DNA of 64,000 nucleotides from Photobacterium phosphoreum (GCF_002954725.1 NZ_MSCQ01000003.1:62001-126000); one strand, 5' to 3'. Numbered from the stretch's first letter, positions 29,950 through 41,503 are shown. Made by a program: numbers and translations. The notes: generated by a model from the sequence alone, not told the origin.

Positions 29950-32871
29950 ATGCCATTTGCTTTGGGTCAACGTTGGATCAGTGATACAGAAAGTGATTTA
30001 GGTTTGGGCACAGTCGTTGCTATTGAGCCACGCACTGTCAGCTTGATGTTTCCAGCATCAGATGAAAACCGTTTATACGCTCGACATGATGCACCAGTTA
30101 CCCGTGTAATGTTTAATGTTGGCGATGTGATTGAAAGCCACGAAGGCTGGTCGCTAAAAGTTGAAGCGATCGAAGAAGATAAAGGAATTATCACTTATAT
30201 CGGTACCCGTACAGATACCGAAGAAAGCGATATTGCGTTACGTGAAATATTTTTAAGCCATCAAATTCGTTTTAATAAACCGCAAGATAAATTATTTGCA
30301 GGTCAAATCGATCGCATGGATCGGTTTGCATTACGCTACCGCGCGCTAAAAAATCAGTATGAGCAACTAAAAAGCCCATTACGTGGCTTATGTGGCATGC
30401 GTGCAGGCTTAATTCCGCACCAGCTTTACATTGCTCATGAAGTCGGTCGCCGTTATGCACCACGTGTGCTTTTAGCTGATGAAGTAGGTTTAGGTAAAAC
30501 CATTGAAGCGGGCATGATCATCCACCAGCAGGTGCTATCTGGCCGTGCTGAACGTATTCTGATTTTAGTCCCTGAAACCCTACAGCACCAATGGCTTGTA
30601 GAAATGATGCGTCGCTTTAACCTTCACTTTTCTATTTTTGATGAAGAGCGTTGCGTTGAATCTTTGGCAGATGCTGCTAATCCATTTGATACTGCACAAT
30701 TTGTATTATGTTCACTTGATTTCCTTCGCAAAAGTCGCCGTCGCTTTGAGCAAGCACTGGATGCCGATTGGGATCTACTCATTGTCGATGAAGCACATCA
30801 CCTTGAATGGAGCGAGGAGCGTCCAAGCCGTCAATACCAAGTGGTTGAAGCGATTGCTGAAAAAACGCCAGGTGTGTTACTGCTAACAGCAACCCCTGAG
30901 CAATTAGGCCGTGAAAGTCACTTTGCTCGCTTACGCTTATTGGATCCTGATCGTTTTTATGATTATGAAGCCTTTGTTGAAGAAGAGCGTCTATACGAAC
31001 CCGTTGCGGATGCTGTCTCTCAATTACTTGCCGGTGAAACACTTGATAGTAACGCTAAGCAAACCTTAGTCGACTTACTAGCAGGTCAAGACGTCGAGCC
31101 AATGATCACCGCGATTGAAAATGCAACCACAGCAGAGGATGCTAAAGCACTTGAAGCGCGTCACGAGCTGATCCGCAACCTGATGGATCGCCATGGTACT
31201 GGTCGCGTATTGTTCCGTAACACCCGCTCAGCAATCAAAGGTTTCCCTAAACGTCACCTTAATATGTACCCATTGCCGATGCCTAATCAGTACAGCACTG
31301 CAATGCGTGTTGCTGGCATGATGTCAGGCAAACTAAGCATTAACGAAAAAGCGATTAAACTGCTTTACCCTGAAGATATCTATCAAGAATTTGAAGGTGA
31401 GTCAGCCACATGGTGGAACTTTGATCCTCGCATTAATTGGCTATTAGATATGCTAAAAGCCAACCGTAATGAGAAGGTATTGGTGATCTGTTCTCGTGCT
31501 CAAACCGCATTAACGTTAGAACAAGCATTGCGTGAACGTGAAGGTATCCGTGCGACCGTGTTCCACGAAGGGATGTCGATCATTGAACGTGATAAAGCCG
31601 CGGCATATTTTGCTCAAGAAGAAAGTGGCGCCCAAGTATTGATCTGTTCAGAGATTGGTTCTGAAGGACGTAACTTCCAGTTTGCTAATCAATTAGTGAT
31701 GTTCGATTTACCGAGCAACCCTGACTTACTAGAGCAACGTATTGGTCGTTTAGATCGTATCGGTCAACAACGTGAAATCGAAATCCACGTACCGCACCTT
31801 GAAGGCACCTCACAAGCATTACTGGCACGTTGGTTCAACGAAGGCTTAAACGCGTTTGAAGAAACCTGTCCAACCGGTCGTCCTGTTTATGAAGCTGTAT
31901 GTGAAGAGCTAATCACCTTACTTGCCAGCGATAAGCAAGATAGTGACGCATTAGAAGCAGTAATCACTCGAAGTGCTGCGCTACATAACGAACTCAAAGG
32001 CAAGCTAGAGCAAGGCCGCGATCGCTTACTTGAAATTCACTCTAACGGCGGCGAAGCAGCGCAACAGTTAGTCGAACAAATCAGTAGCAAAGACGGTGAT
32101 ACCAACTTAGTGTCTTTTGCGCTAGGTTTATTTGACACCATTGGTCTTAACCAAGACGATAAAGGTGAAAATGCAATTGTAGTGACGCCATCCGAACATA
32201 TGATGGTCGCGAGCTACCCAGGCTTACCGTATGACGGCTGTACGATCACCTTTGATCGTAATACTGCACTGTCGCGAGAAGATCTGCACTTTATCAGCTG
32301 GGAACACCCAATGATTCAAGGTGGTATCGAATTACTATTAAGTGAAGGGGTCGGTACAACTGCGGTTTCATTACTGAAAAATAAAGCATTGCCTGTCGGT
32401 ACGTTATTGTTAGAGCTGATTTACGTAGTTGATGCACAAGCGCCAAAACAATCAGGTATTGGACGTTTCTTACCCAAAACACCGATCCGTATTTTGTTAG
32501 ATAGTAAAGGTAACAACCTTTCTGCTAATGTTGAATTTGAAAGTTTTAACCGTCAATTAAGCCCGATTAACCGCCATTTAGGCAGTAAATTGGTTAACTC
32601 GGTCCAAAAAGATATCCATGCCTTAATTGCCCATGCTGAGCGTGAAATTGACAAAGAACTGGTCACTGTTCGCAATCAAGCACAAGCCGAGATGGAAGCA
32701 ACATTACAAGCTGAATATCAACGTTTACTCGCTCTTAAAGCCGTTAACCCTAACATTCGTGATGACGAACTAGAGCTAATCCAAAATCAAATTATTGATT
32801 TGACCAATTACATTACCAAAGCGCAGATTCAACTAGATTCATTGCGTTTGATTGTTGTTAGTCATAACTAA
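29950..32871 (+). CDS. rapA: RNA polymerase-associated ATPase RapA (HepA)
   Basis: Swi2/Snf2-family ATPase that binds RNA polymerase and promotes its recycling after transcription. The 973-residue protein begins [20 protein letters not shown]. It carries two N-terminal Tudor-like domains, then the helicase core with Walker A DEVGLGKT near residues 177-184 and the DEAH box at 280-283. The second RecA lobe contains [15 protein letters not shown] and [11 protein letters not shown], and a RapA-specific C-terminal domain follows. Length matches E. coli RapA (968). An AGAAGG ribosome-binding site lies upstream. It is followed by rluA, as in E. coli. Confidence 0.97.
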   Translation: MPFALGQRWISDTESDLGLGTVVAIEPRTVSLMFPASDENRLYARHDAPVTRVMFNVGDVIESHEGWSLKVEAIEEDKGIITYIGTRTDTEESDIALREIFLSHQIRFNKPQDKLFAGQIDRMDRFALRYRALKNQYEQLKSPLRGLCGMRAGLIPHQLYIAHEVGRRYAPRVLLADEVGLGKTIEAGMIIHQQVLSGRAERILILVPETLQHQWLVEMMRRFNLHFSIFDEERCVESLADAANPFDTAQFVLCSLDFLRKSRRRFEQALDADWDLLIVDEAHHLEWSEERPSRQYQVVEAIAEKTPGVLLLTATPEQLGRESHFARLRLLDPDRFYDYEAFVEEERLYEPVADAVSQLLAGETLDSNAKQTLVDLLAGQDVEPMITAIENATTAEDAKALEARHELIRNLMDRHGTGRVLFRNTRSAIKGFPKRHLNMYPLPMPNQYSTAMRVAGMMSGKLSINEKAIKLLYPEDIYQEFEGESATWWNFDPRINWLLDMLKANRNEKVLVICSRAQTALTLEQALREREGIRATVFHEGMSIIERDKAAAYFAQEESGAQVLICSEIGSEGRNFQFANQLVMFDLPSNPDLLEQRIGRLDRIGQQREIEIHVPHLEGTSQALLARWFNEGLNAFEETCPTGRPVYEAVCEELITLLASDKQDSDALEAVITRSAALHNELKGKLEQGRDRLLEIHSNGGEAAQQLVEQISSKDGDTNLVSFALGLFDTIGLNQDDKGENAIVVTPSEHMMVASYPGLPYDGCTITFDRNTALSREDLHFISWEHPMIQGGIELLLSEGVGTTAVSLLKNKALPVGTLLLELIYVVDAQAPKQSGIGRFLPKTPIRILLDSKGNNLSANVEFESFNRQLSPINRHLGSKLVNSVQKDIHALIAHAEREIDKELVTVRNQAQAEMEATLQAEYQRLLALKAVNPNIRDDELELIQNQIIDLTNYITKAQIQLDSLRLIVVSHN

Positions 32872-32901
32872 TTATTGATTTTACCGTTATAAAAAAATTT
32901 G

Positions 32902-32943
32902 ACCGCCGATGATATGTTTAGCACATGTGATCGGCGGTTTTTT
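32902..32943 (+). terminator. rapA terminator
   Basis: ACCGCCGAT (32902-32910) / ATCGGCGGT (32930-32938) with additional ATGT/ACAT pairing in the loop and a T-rich tail. Confidence 0.9.
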
Positions 32944-33030
32944 ATGGCAAAAGAACTATAGACATACCAATTGTAAGGTATTCATATTAGTATGCTGACC
33001 AATTTTTTACTCTCAACGTGTGAGCGCACC

Positions 33031-33729
33031 ATGAAACCATTGCCTGTGTTGAATTACAATCCCCCCACGGATCCTTGGCTGGACACTCTTTTTCTTGATA
33101 GTGATATTATTGCTGTCAACAAACCAGCAGGTCTGTTATCAAACCCAGGTCGTCAACCTGAGCACCATGACAGTGTGTTTGCGCGTGTATTGGCTCAATA
33201 TCCTCAATCACAAATTGTGCATCGGTTAGACATGGGCACCTCTGGCTTAATTGTTTTAGCATTAAACAAAGCCGCTGAACGCCATTTCAAAGCGCAATTT
33301 CGTGAACGTGAAACCCAAAAAGTATATTACGCCCGTGTCTGGGGACATCTGGAACATGATACGGGTACGGTTGATTTACCTTTAATTTGTGACTGGCCAA
33401 ACCGCCCGCTGCAAAAAGTCTGTTTTGATGATGGCAAACCGTCGGTTACTCACTATGAAGTATTAAGTCGCGACGAAAATAGCACCTTAGTACGCTTATT
33501 ACCGATCACTGGTCGTTCACATCAGTTACGTGTCCATATGCAAGCGCTAGGACACCCTATTTTAGGTGATAAGTTCTATGCCAATGATGAAGCAATTGCA
33601 GCGTCACCACGACTGTTATTGCACGCAGCAGAGCTAACGTTTACCCATCCAGGTAGCGATGAACCAATGCATCTTTTTGCGCCATGTGAGTTCTATCCCC
33701 AAGCACCAACCCAAACAATTTACCCATAA
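33031..33729 (+). CDS. rluA: Dual-specificity rRNA/tRNA pseudouridine synthase RluA
   Basis: Isomerises uridine to pseudouridine at 23S rRNA position 746 and tRNA position 32. From ATG 33031 the protein is 232 residues, beginning MKPLPVLNYNPPTDPWLD. The catalytic aspartate is Asp67 in the HRLDMGTSG motif. The family blocks VDLPLICDWPNRP and PITGRSHQLRVHM follow. An in-frame ATG at 32992 would add 13 residues; neither start has a strong ribosome-binding site, and the shorter form fits E. coli RluA (219 residues) better. It follows the rapA terminator, so it has its own promoter. Confidence 0.93.
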   Translation: MKPLPVLNYNPPTDPWLDTLFLDSDIIAVNKPAGLLSNPGRQPEHHDSVFARVLAQYPQSQIVHRLDMGTSGLIVLALNKAAERHFKAQFRERETQKVYYARVWGHLEHDTGTVDLPLICDWPNRPLQKVCFDDGKPSVTHYEVLSRDENSTLVRLLPITGRSHQLRVHMQALGHPILGDKFYANDEAIAASPRLLLHAAELTFTHPGSDEPMHLFAPCEFYPQAPTQTIYP

Positions 33730-33795
33730 GCGGTAGGCATCTTTAACAATGAATGCTAGCGTAAAGCCTGCATTCATTGTTTATTGAGGTTACCC

Positions 33796-34749
33796 ATGGA
33801 AACTATTGTTTTTCTTGATCATGGAACCATTCCTGCACACATTAGCTTGCCTCGTCCTGATTTTTGTCACCAATGGTATCAATACGCGACAACCACACCA
33901 TCACAGGTGATTGAGCGCCTGCAACAGGCCACTATTGCGATCACCAATAAAGTTGTGCTTGATGGTCAGGTACTGGCTCAATTACCGCACCTCAAATTTA
34001 TCGCTATTGCTGCGACTGGCACCAACAATGTTGATCTCGACTATTGTCGAACCCACAATATTAAAGTCGCTAATATTCAAGGCTACGCCACGCGATCTGT
34101 GCCTGAGCATGTTATCGCGATGATTTTTGCCCTCAAACGCAATCTTGCTGGTTACCAACAAGACATTGCTAACGGTGAATGGCAACGGCAGCAGCAATTT
34201 TGTTTCTTTACTCATCCCATTACCGATGTCGCAGGATCAACCTTAGGGATCATCGGTAACGGCAGTTTAGGTCAAGCGGTTGCGACACTGGCGCGCGCTA
34301 TCGGGATAGAAGTGCTATTTGCCGAACACCCAGGAGCAAGCCATTGCCGTGATGGCTATCATCCGTTTGAGCAAGTTCTGCGTGAAGCTGACATCATTAG
34401 TCTGCATTGCCCACTGACTGCAACCACCACTAATATGATTGCCGCGCCACAATTAGCACTAATGAAATCCAATGCGATAATTATTAATACCAGCCGCGGT
34501 GGATTGATTAACGAACAAGCCTTAGTTGATGCATTACTCGCTCATCAAATAGCAGGCGCGGGTATCGATGTGTTTACCGAAGAGCCAGCTCCCGCAACGA
34601 ATCCTTTAATCGCTCATAGTCATTTGCCAAACTTAATTTTAACTCCGCATGTGGCATGGGGATCAGATTCCGCCATTCAAAGCTTGGTGAATCAACTGAT
34701 TGATAACATCAATAGTTTTCATTTAGGCACCTATAAAAATCAGCTTTAA
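33796..34749 (+). CDS. D-2-hydroxyacid dehydrogenase, NAD(P)-dependent
   Basis: A 317-residue member of the D-isomer-specific 2-hydroxyacid dehydrogenase family, which interconverts 2-oxoacids and D-2-hydroxyacids. The Rossmann nucleotide-binding motif GIIGNGSLGQ is near residue 148. A SRGGLINEQALVDAL block near 238 and GAGIDVFTEEP near 258 precede the catalytic histidine in LTPHVAWG. The acid substrate cannot be deduced; glycerate, glyoxylate or a bulkier oxoacid are all possible. Start ATG 33796 has TGAGGT six bases upstream; an in-frame TTG at 33784 is unlikely. It lies between rluA and a terminator shared with djlA. Confidence 0.88.
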   Translation: METIVFLDHGTIPAHISLPRPDFCHQWYQYATTTPSQVIERLQQATIAITNKVVLDGQVLAQLPHLKFIAIAATGTNNVDLDYCRTHNIKVANIQGYATRSVPEHVIAMIFALKRNLAGYQQDIANGEWQRQQQFCFFTHPITDVAGSTLGIIGNGSLGQAVATLARAIGIEVLFAEHPGASHCRDGYHPFEQVLREADIISLHCPLTATTTNMIAAPQLALMKSNAIIINTSRGGLINEQALVDALLAHQIAGAGIDVFTEEPAPATNPLIAHSHLPNLILTPHVAWGSDSAIQSLVNQLIDNINSFHLGTYKNQL

Positions 34750-34765
34750 TCTCAATTTTCAGCCA

Positions 34766-34796
34766 CAAAAAAGCGAGCATTGCGCTCGCTTTTTAT
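34766..34796. terminator. Bidirectional terminator between the dehydrogenase and djlA
   Basis: AAGCGAGC (34771-34778) / GCTCGCTT (34784-34791) with an ATTGC loop, an upstream A6 run and a downstream T5 run. Confidence 0.92.
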
Positions 34797-34827
34797 TTAC
34801 GCTTCAACCACTGTTTCCGTTAGCTGA

Positions 34828-35676
34828 CTATTTAAAGCCTTTCTCTTTACGGATCAGATCATAAGCCGCTTGCAGTTCTTGGGTTTTTTGCTTGGCTATT
34901 TCCATCATTTCTGGTGGTAAGCCTTTTGCTGCCAACTTATCAGGATGGTGTTCATTCATTTGTTTGCGATAAGCACGTTTCACTTCTTGTGCTGACGCCT
35001 CATCATTAACGCCCAACACTTTAAACGCATCCGCTAATTGATCGCGAGTGGGTGGTGCTTTAAAACTACCACCTTGTTGCTGGTGATGAAAACCGCCTTG
35101 CTGAAAACGGAACGCCGCTTCTTGCATTTGCAAACGTTGCTCTAATTGGGCCTCAGAGAAACCAAGATAACGCGCAATCACATGTAACAACTCACGCTCT
35201 TTCGGGTGTAGTTCACCATCAGCGAACGCCGCTTGAATTTGAAGTTCTAAGAAAAACTGTAATAAATCTGCGCGTCCAGCCCGACTACGAACGCGGTTAA
35301 GGGTTGCTTCTAATGGGAAGTTATCTTCTTTACCATCACGAAATGCATCTTGCGCTTGACGACGAGATTCACCTTGTAACCCCATTCGATCCATGATCGT
35401 ACTGGCGACTCGAATTTCATTTTCAGTCACGCGGCCTTTGGCTTTTGCCATATGCCCCATGGTCGCAAAACAGGCATTAAAGAACTCAGCTTGACGCTCC
35501 GCATTAGTGGCATTTTTACCACCAAAACCACTAAAGCCACCGTTCATTTGGCGAGCATAAGCCTTATCAAATTGATGACCAATAAATAAACCGATTAAAA
35601 AACCTATATATTTAGGGCCTAGCAATATTCCCAGTAGAGCACCGAAAATTTTTCCCCATATACCTGTTCTCTGCAT
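34828..35676 (-). CDS. djlA: Membrane-anchored co-chaperone DjlA
   Basis: Type III inner-membrane J-protein that stimulates DnaK and influences envelope stress signalling. The 282-residue protein has one N-terminal membrane segment (about residues 8-32, GKIFGALLGILLGPKYIGFL), a TerB-like acidic central domain, and a C-terminal J domain (about 213-282). The invariant HPD is in NEHHPDKLAAKGLPPEMM. The ending RKEKGFK matches E. coli DjlA (QQKGFK). It is divergent from lptD, the same arrangement as in E. coli. Confidence 0.95.
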   Translation of the reverse strand: MQRTGIWGKIFGALLGILLGPKYIGFLIGLFIGHQFDKAYARQMNGGFSGFGGKNATNAERQAEFFNACFATMGHMAKAKGRVTENEIRVASTIMDRMGLQGESRRQAQDAFRDGKEDNFPLEATLNRVRSRAGRADLLQFFLELQIQAAFADGELHPKERELLHVIARYLGFSEAQLEQRLQMQEAAFRFQQGGFHHQQQGGSFKAPPTRDQLADAFKVLGVNDEASAQEVKRAYRKQMNEHHPDKLAAKGLPPEMMEIAKQKTQELQAAYDLIRKEKGFK

Positions 35677-35846
35677 TCTATACTCTCTGGTAGTTCGTTA
35701 ATTTTTTCACTGTTTACCCAACAGCATGCGCTGAAAAGATGCCGTCGCGTTAAATTTGCATTATGATAGCTGTCATTTGTCGGGAATGCTTGTAAAAAGC
35801 GCAACAATTCACCTTGCACCAAATTGATACAGGAATGTTGAATTAG

Positions 35847-38255
35847 ATGTCACTTACCTCTCACAGCTTACTAGCCACAATGATTAGCTTAGCCCTTTAT
35901 GGCCCAGCAATGGCGGCAGACATCACTGCTACAGATGGTGATAGTCACAACCAACAAACCATTGCTGATCCTGCTAATAATGCGTCTCATGGTAACAAAG
36001 ATCCTCTTACGATGGTACGTGGCGTCTGTATCCCAGAAAAAGATCGCCAACAAGATACCAATAACGAACCGATCCATATCAGTGCCAATCGGGTTGAAGC
36101 GCAACAAAATAAAACCGCAGTATATTCTGGTGATGTGGTAGTTAAACAAGGCACGCGCACTATTGTTGCTGATAAAGCGACATTACAACAACCTACCAAC
36201 ATTGTGACTGCTAACGGCAATGTTTTTTATCAAGATGGCAGCATGGATATTGATGCCAAGCGCCTGACTAGCAATCTTGATACCAAAGATGCTCAAATGG
36301 ATAATGCCGTCTACCGGATGACCTGTCAGGCAGGCCGTGGTGATGCTAAATTAATTGAACGCCGCAATGTTGATGGTACCCAATTTTATAAGATGAAAGA
36401 TGGCACTTACACCACTTGTCCTAGCCATGATAAAAGTTGGCGCTTTGCCGCTGGCAGCCTAGAGCGTGAAGGTGATTCGCCATTTGCAGATTTATATAAT
36501 GCCCGCTTTGAAGTACTTAATTTCCCCATTTTTTATCTGCCTTGGTTGCGTGTTCCGGTTACAGACCAACGTCTTACTGGCTTCCTTTACCCATCGATTA
36601 GCTACGGCTCAAAGAACGGTATGGAGCTTGAAACGCCATTTTATTGGAATATCGCCCCTAATTACGATTTAACTTTTACACCTAAATACATGAACCACCG
36701 AGGATTACAGTTAACCTCTGAGTTTCGTTACCTGACAGATTTTGGTCAAGGTAAAATGGTCGGTGAATATTTAGGTCACGATAAGAAATACCAAGATTAT
36801 GATAAACGTTGGGGTATCCAATGGACACATAGCGGTATTATCGATAAAAACTGGTTGCTGAACATTGATTACAGCAAAGTCAGTGATCCAAAGTATTTTG
36901 ACGACGTTGATTCAATTATCGGTCAACGTGAAGATAATAACCTGCTGCAAACTGCATCATTGGCGTACCGTAATGATAATTGGGACACCAGCTTAATGGT
37001 ACGTGACTTTCAACCACTAACTGAAAGTGGCGAAGGCACCCAATATCGCTTAATGCCTCAGCTATCAAGCACCTATTATAAATCTGACTTACCTTACGGA
37101 TTAGATTTTAGTCTGCCAATGAGTATCAGTAAATTTGATACTGATGATCGCGCTAAACCAACCGCTGATCGAGTAACGTTTGATCCCACACTAACCTTAC
37201 CTTATGCGACGCCGTGGTGGTCAGTGACCACTCAAGCAAAATTAAATTACGCACATTATAATCAACAATTTGATGTTAAGCAGAACCCTAATTTAAGCAC
37301 GCTAGATAAGACCGTTGATCGTACCGTTCCAGAGTTTAGAGTTAACAGTAGCTTATACTTTGAGCGTGACACCTCAATTATGGGTGAGCACTACACCCAA
37401 AGCTTAGAGCCGCAACTGCAATATCTCTATGTTAAAAATGTTGATCAGTCTGGGATTTATAACCCAGTTAATTATAATGGTGGCGGTTACGACTCAACCC
37501 GTTTACAACAAGATTATTACGGTTTGTTTAGCGACCGCACCTATAGTGGTCAAGATTACATTGCACCAGCCAACCAATTTACAGTCGGCGCCACAACCCG
37601 TTATTATGATGCAAACTTTAAGGAACGTTTTACCCTTTCTCTGGGTCAAATCTTCTATATTGATAAACCCGTCGCTGATGGCTCTGAAGCAAAAAGCTAT
37701 TCTGCAACCGCATTAGAAACCGAATTTAACCTTGATGATAATTTATTCTTCAAGAGTTCGATGCAATATGATTCAAGTGAAAATGAAGTGCAGCAAGGCA
37801 GTACCGCGATTGAATACCGTAATGGACGCGTTTTTATTCAACCAAGTTACCGTTACGTATCCAGTAATTATCTTAATCAATATGTTGCTAATCCAAATCC
37901 GGTGATTCCTAATACTAATGGTCAACGAGATGGTATCTCACAGTTAGGTGTATCAACGGGGTTCCCTATTAACGATAATATTGATATTACTGCGGATTAC
38001 TTCCAAGATATCAATGTCAATAAAATGCTAGAGAGTCGTGTAGGCTTAGTTTACCGCTCTGCATGTTGGATGATAGGTTTAAGCTATAATCGCTATGCAA
38101 AAGATCCATTGAGTCAGAACTTTACCGAATATGACAGTAATGTCAGTTTCTCGTTTAGTCTTCTAGGACTTCAAGGTGCACGACCATTAGGTCAAGCTTC
38201 AGATGATGGCGGCAATATCTTAGGTTATGCTGACCCATTCACACTTAAAAATTAA
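35847..38255 (+). CDS. lptD: LPS-assembly outer-membrane protein LptD
   Basis: Outer-membrane barrel that with LptE inserts lipopolysaccharide into the outer leaflet. The 802-residue protein begins with a signal peptide (cleavage near residue 23). An OstA/LptA-like beta-jellyroll (about 72-200) is followed by the large LptD barrel. Cysteines are at 61, 160, 191 and 740. E. coli has four at 31, 173 and an adjacent pair 724-725, so here the C-terminal pair is reduced to one (RSACWMIGL). It is the first gene of lptD-surA-pdxA-rsmA and divergent from djlA. Confidence 0.95.
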   Translation: MSLTSHSLLATMISLALYGPAMAADITATDGDSHNQQTIADPANNASHGNKDPLTMVRGVCIPEKDRQQDTNNEPIHISANRVEAQQNKTAVYSGDVVVKQGTRTIVADKATLQQPTNIVTANGNVFYQDGSMDIDAKRLTSNLDTKDAQMDNAVYRMTCQAGRGDAKLIERRNVDGTQFYKMKDGTYTTCPSHDKSWRFAAGSLEREGDSPFADLYNARFEVLNFPIFYLPWLRVPVTDQRLTGFLYPSISYGSKNGMELETPFYWNIAPNYDLTFTPKYMNHRGLQLTSEFRYLTDFGQGKMVGEYLGHDKKYQDYDKRWGIQWTHSGIIDKNWLLNIDYSKVSDPKYFDDVDSIIGQREDNNLLQTASLAYRNDNWDTSLMVRDFQPLTESGEGTQYRLMPQLSSTYYKSDLPYGLDFSLPMSISKFDTDDRAKPTADRVTFDPTLTLPYATPWWSVTTQAKLNYAHYNQQFDVKQNPNLSTLDKTVDRTVPEFRVNSSLYFERDTSIMGEHYTQSLEPQLQYLYVKNVDQSGIYNPVNYNGGGYDSTRLQQDYYGLFSDRTYSGQDYIAPANQFTVGATTRYYDANFKERFTLSLGQIFYIDKPVADGSEAKSYSATALETEFNLDDNLFFKSSMQYDSSENEVQQGSTAIEYRNGRVFIQPSYRYVSSNYLNQYVANPNPVIPNTNGQRDGISQLGVSTGFPINDNIDITADYFQDINVNKMLESRVGLVYRSACWMIGLSYNRYAKDPLSQNFTEYDSNVSFSFSLLGLQGARPLGQASDDGGNILGYADPFTLKN

Positions 38256-38302
38256 TGATCGTGGCGATAATACATATCGCCACTCAACATGACGGACTAT
38301 AA

Positions 38303-39610
38303 ATGAAAAAGTGGAAGTATTCGGCGCTAAGCGTAATGCTCATGGGTATGACAGCAACTGCGATGGCAGCCCCTCAACCGCAAGAGTTAAATCAAATTGT
38401 AACCACTGTTAATGACGGTGTTATTTTACAAAGTGACGTTAATGCAATGCTAAAAACTGTTCATCTTAATGCTGCGGCTGAAGGGCAACAACTGCCGCCT
38501 AACAATATTTTACGCCAGCAAGTGATGGACAAATTAATCATGGAAAACTTGCAGATCCAGCAAGCACAACAGCTGGGTTTACGCATTGACGACAGCCAAC
38601 TTGATCAAGCCATTGCTGATGTCGCTAAACAACGCAATATGACCGTTCCACAACTGCGTCAAGATTTAGCCAACGCAGGTATTAGCTACCCAATGTTCCG
38701 TGAGCAATTACGTAACGATATGCTAGCTTCTGAAGCGCGCACCATTATTGTTCGCAAACGCGTTAATATTCTGCCACAAGAAGTGGATAGCTTAGCTGCA
38801 CAACTTGCTAAGCAAACTCAACAAAACGTCCAATACAACATCAGCCAAATTCAAATTGCCGTTGATGATGATGCTGATAAAGCAACGCGTGAAAAAGCCA
38901 AACAAGAAGCGGATAAAATTTATGCTGAGATAAAACAAGGCGCTAATTTTGCTGAATTGGCTTATCGCTATTCAAAAGGCCCTAAAGCCCTTAAAGGCGG
39001 TGAATGGGGTTGGATGAGCAAAGAAGAAATGCCAACTATCTTTGCCGACCAAATAAAAACCAGTAGCAAAGACAGCGTGATCGGTCCTTTCCGCAGCGGC
39101 GTTGGTTACCATATTTTGAAAATTAATGACGTTAAAGGCATGCCAACCGTTTCTGTGGTTGAAGTGAATGCGCGTCATATTTTGATTAAAACCTCTATCA
39201 TTTTAAGTGATGCCGCAGCGAAAAAAGAATTACAACAAATTCGCCAAAAAATCATTAGCGGTAAAGAAACCTTTGCAGCAGCTGCGAAACAATACAGTGC
39301 TGATCCCGGTTCAGCAGCTAATGGTGGTCAGCTAGGTTGGCAAGTACCGTCAATGTATGCACCTGCTTTTGAAAAAGAAGTAGAAACATTACCAGTAGAT
39401 CAAATTAGCCAACCGTTTAAATCTCAGTTTGGCTGGCACATTGTTGAAGTTGAAGGTCGTCGTAATGTCGATCGCACCGAAGCGGCATTAAAAAACCGTG
39501 CTGCGCAGATTCTATTTAACCGCAAGTTTAATGAAGAAGCGCAAACATGGTTACAAGAGCTACGTGCTGGCGCTTATATCGAACAAATGAATAAGGTAAA
39601 TAATGGCTAA
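38303..39610 (+). CDS. surA: Periplasmic chaperone and peptidyl-prolyl isomerase SurA
   Basis: Periplasmic chaperone that escorts outer-membrane proteins, including LptD, to the BAM complex. The 435-residue precursor has a signal peptide cleaved after residues AMA (about 22). An N-terminal SurA_N chaperone domain is followed by two parvulin-type domains: the first about 175-280 ([16 protein letters not shown]), the second about 285-390 ([25 protein letters not shown]). It begins 47 bases after lptD and overlaps pdxA by 8 bases. Confidence 0.96.
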   Translation: MKKWKYSALSVMLMGMTATAMAAPQPQELNQIVTTVNDGVILQSDVNAMLKTVHLNAAAEGQQLPPNNILRQQVMDKLIMENLQIQQAQQLGLRIDDSQLDQAIADVAKQRNMTVPQLRQDLANAGISYPMFREQLRNDMLASEARTIIVRKRVNILPQEVDSLAAQLAKQTQQNVQYNISQIQIAVDDDADKATREKAKQEADKIYAEIKQGANFAELAYRYSKGPKALKGGEWGWMSKEEMPTIFADQIKTSSKDSVIGPFRSGVGYHILKINDVKGMPTVSVVEVNARHILIKTSIILSDAAAKKELQQIRQKIISGKETFAAAAKQYSADPGSAANGGQLGWQVPSMYAPAFEKEVETLPVDQISQPFKSQFGWHIVEVEGRRNVDRTEAALKNRAAQILFNRKFNEEAQTWLQELRAGAYIEQMNKVNNG

Positions 39611-40613
39611 TAACAAGCAACTGACTAACACACAACGGATTGTAATCACCCCTGGTGAACCGGCAGGAATTGGGCCAGATTTAGTCATTGCCTTGTGTCA
39701 GCAACATTGGCCACACCAACTTGTCATTTGTGCTGATGCGCAGGTTATGGTAGAACGTGCGGCTCAATTAGGTTTACCTTTAACCATTTTACCTTATCAG
39801 CCCGAACGACCTGCTCAACCGCATCAAGCAGGCACCATGACAGTTGTTCAGGTTGATAGTGCTATTAAGGTTGTCTGTGGGCAACTTAACGAGCAAAATG
39901 GTCTCTATGTATTAACGACACTAGAACGTGCAGCTTCTGGCTGTATGAATGGTGAATTTGCAGCAGTTGTTACCGGCCCTGTTCATAAAGGGGTGATTAA
40001 CCGCGCTGGCGTTTCTTTTAGTGGTCACACTGAATTTTTTGCGCAGCAGTCAGATACAGCACAAGTTGTTATGATGCTCGCAACAGAAGGTTTACGGGTT
40101 GCCTTAGTAACAACCCATATACCTTTAAACTGTGTTGCTAAAGCCATTACCGAGTCTCGACTTAAGCAAGTTATTCGTATCTTGCACACCGATTTAGTGA
40201 CTAAATTTGGTATTGATGATCCCAAAATTTATGTTTGTGGACTCAATCCTCATGCCGGTGAAGACGGTTGTTTGGGTATGGAAGAAATTGATACTATTAC
40301 CCCAACATTAGAACAACTGCGTCAACAAGAAGGTATTAATCTGATCGGCCCGTTACCGGCAGATACTATCTTTCAAGAAAAATATTTAGCTGATGCCGAT
40401 ACGGTGTTAGCGATGTATCACGATCAAGGGTTACCGGTGCTGAAATACAAAGGCTTCGGTAAGTCAGTCAACATTACGTTGGGACTTCCCTTTATCAGAA
40501 CTTCAGTAGATCATGGTACCGCACTGGAACTCGCAGGTACTGGGCAAGCAGACATAGGTAGCCTTCGGACAGCGCTATCCCACGCCCTCGAATTGGTAGA
40601 AAAACAAGCATGA
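39603..40613 (+). CDS. pdxA: 4-hydroxythreonine-4-phosphate dehydrogenase
   Basis: Oxidises 4-phosphohydroxy-L-threonine in the DXP-dependent pathway to pyridoxal 5'-phosphate. The 336-residue protein has the N-terminal [33 protein letters not shown], the metal-site motif NPHAGEDG and [11 protein letters not shown], all characteristic of PdxA. The ATG at 39603 lies within the surA end (8-base overlap). Its own stop overlaps the rsmA start (ATGA), so the operon is translationally coupled. Confidence 0.96.
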   Translation: MANNKQLTNTQRIVITPGEPAGIGPDLVIALCQQHWPHQLVICADAQVMVERAAQLGLPLTILPYQPERPAQPHQAGTMTVVQVDSAIKVVCGQLNEQNGLYVLTTLERAASGCMNGEFAAVVTGPVHKGVINRAGVSFSGHTEFFAQQSDTAQVVMMLATEGLRVALVTTHIPLNCVAKAITESRLKQVIRILHTDLVTKFGIDDPKIYVCGLNPHAGEDGCLGMEEIDTITPTLEQLRQQEGINLIGPLPADTIFQEKYLADADTVLAMYHDQGLPVLKYKGFGKSVNITLGLPFIRTSVDHGTALELAGTGQADIGSLRTALSHALELVEKQA

Positions 40614-41428
40614 GCAGCGATCAAGTCCACTTAGGTCACCGCGCGCGTAAGCGCTTTGGCCAAAACTTTTTAAAAGACCCATACATTATTGATGGCATTG
40701 TGTCAGCGATTAACCCTTTACCAGGCCAAAACTTGGTAGAAATTGGCCCCGGCCTTGGTGCAATCACTGAATATGTTGGCAAGTTAGTTGATAAATTTAC
40801 TGTTATCGAACTTGACCGAGATCTGGCTGAGCGTTTACGTAACCACCCCGATCTTGCCTCAAAGCTAACCATCCATGAAGGCGATGCAATGCGTTTCGAC
40901 TTTACGCAGCTTATTCAACCGAATAACAAGCTGCGTATCTTCGGTAACTTGCCTTATAACATTTCAACACCGTTGATGTTCCACATTTTTGAGTTTCATA
41001 AAGACGTGCAAGACATGCACTTTATGTTACAAAAAGAAGTGGTTAATCGCTTAGCTGCAGGCCCTGGTAGCAAGGCTTATGGTCGTCTAACGGTAATGGC
41101 ACAGTATTACTGTAAAGTAATGCCAGTACTTGAAGTACCGCCAGAATCTTTCGTACCAGCACCGAAAGTTGATTCAGCTGTAGTACGTTTAACACCGTAT
41201 GAAGTATTACCGTTCCCATGTACTAACCGTAAATGGCTAGATCGTGTGTGTCGTGAAGGCTTCAATCAACGTCGTAAAACAATCCGTAACTGTTATAAAG
41301 GCTTGTTCACTCCAGAACAACTTGAAGCGCTAGGGGTAAACCCTGGCCATCGTCCTGAAAACATTACGGTTGAACAATTTGTTGCTATGGCAAACTGGCT
41401 TGATGCTAATTTCCAAAAAGAACAATAA
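40610..41428 (+). CDS. rsmA: 16S rRNA dimethyladenosine transferase RsmA (KsgA)
   Basis: Dimethylates A1518 and A1519 of 16S rRNA, a late 30S assembly checkpoint whose loss gives kasugamycin resistance. The protein is 272 residues. It has the RsmA N-terminus [18 protein letters not shown] and the SAM-binding motif EIGPGLGA. The catalytic motif [11 protein letters not shown] is near residue 109, and the conserved C-terminal [10 protein letters not shown] block is present. It is the last gene before a long terminator. Confidence 0.97.
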   Translation: MSSDQVHLGHRARKRFGQNFLKDPYIIDGIVSAINPLPGQNLVEIGPGLGAITEYVGKLVDKFTVIELDRDLAERLRNHPDLASKLTIHEGDAMRFDFTQLIQPNNKLRIFGNLPYNISTPLMFHIFEFHKDVQDMHFMLQKEVVNRLAAGPGSKAYGRLTVMAQYYCKVMPVLEVPPESFVPAPKVDSAVVRLTPYEVLPFPCTNRKWLDRVCREGFNQRRKTIRNCYKGLFTPEQLEALGVNPGHRPENITVEQFVAMANWLDANFQKEQ

Positions 41429-41464
41429 TGTAATAGCGTACTAATAAAGACGCAAATAACATCA

Positions 41465-41503
41465 AAAACCCTGTGTAACATGTCACGTGTTGCACAGGGT
41501 TTT
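41465..41503 (+). terminator. Terminator of the lptD-surA-pdxA-rsmA operon
   Basis: AAAACCCTGTG (41465-41475) / CACAGGGTTTT (41493-41503) with partial extra pairing of TAACA/TGTT in the loop. It separates rsmA from apaG and covers the rejected upstream apaG start. Confidence 0.88.
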
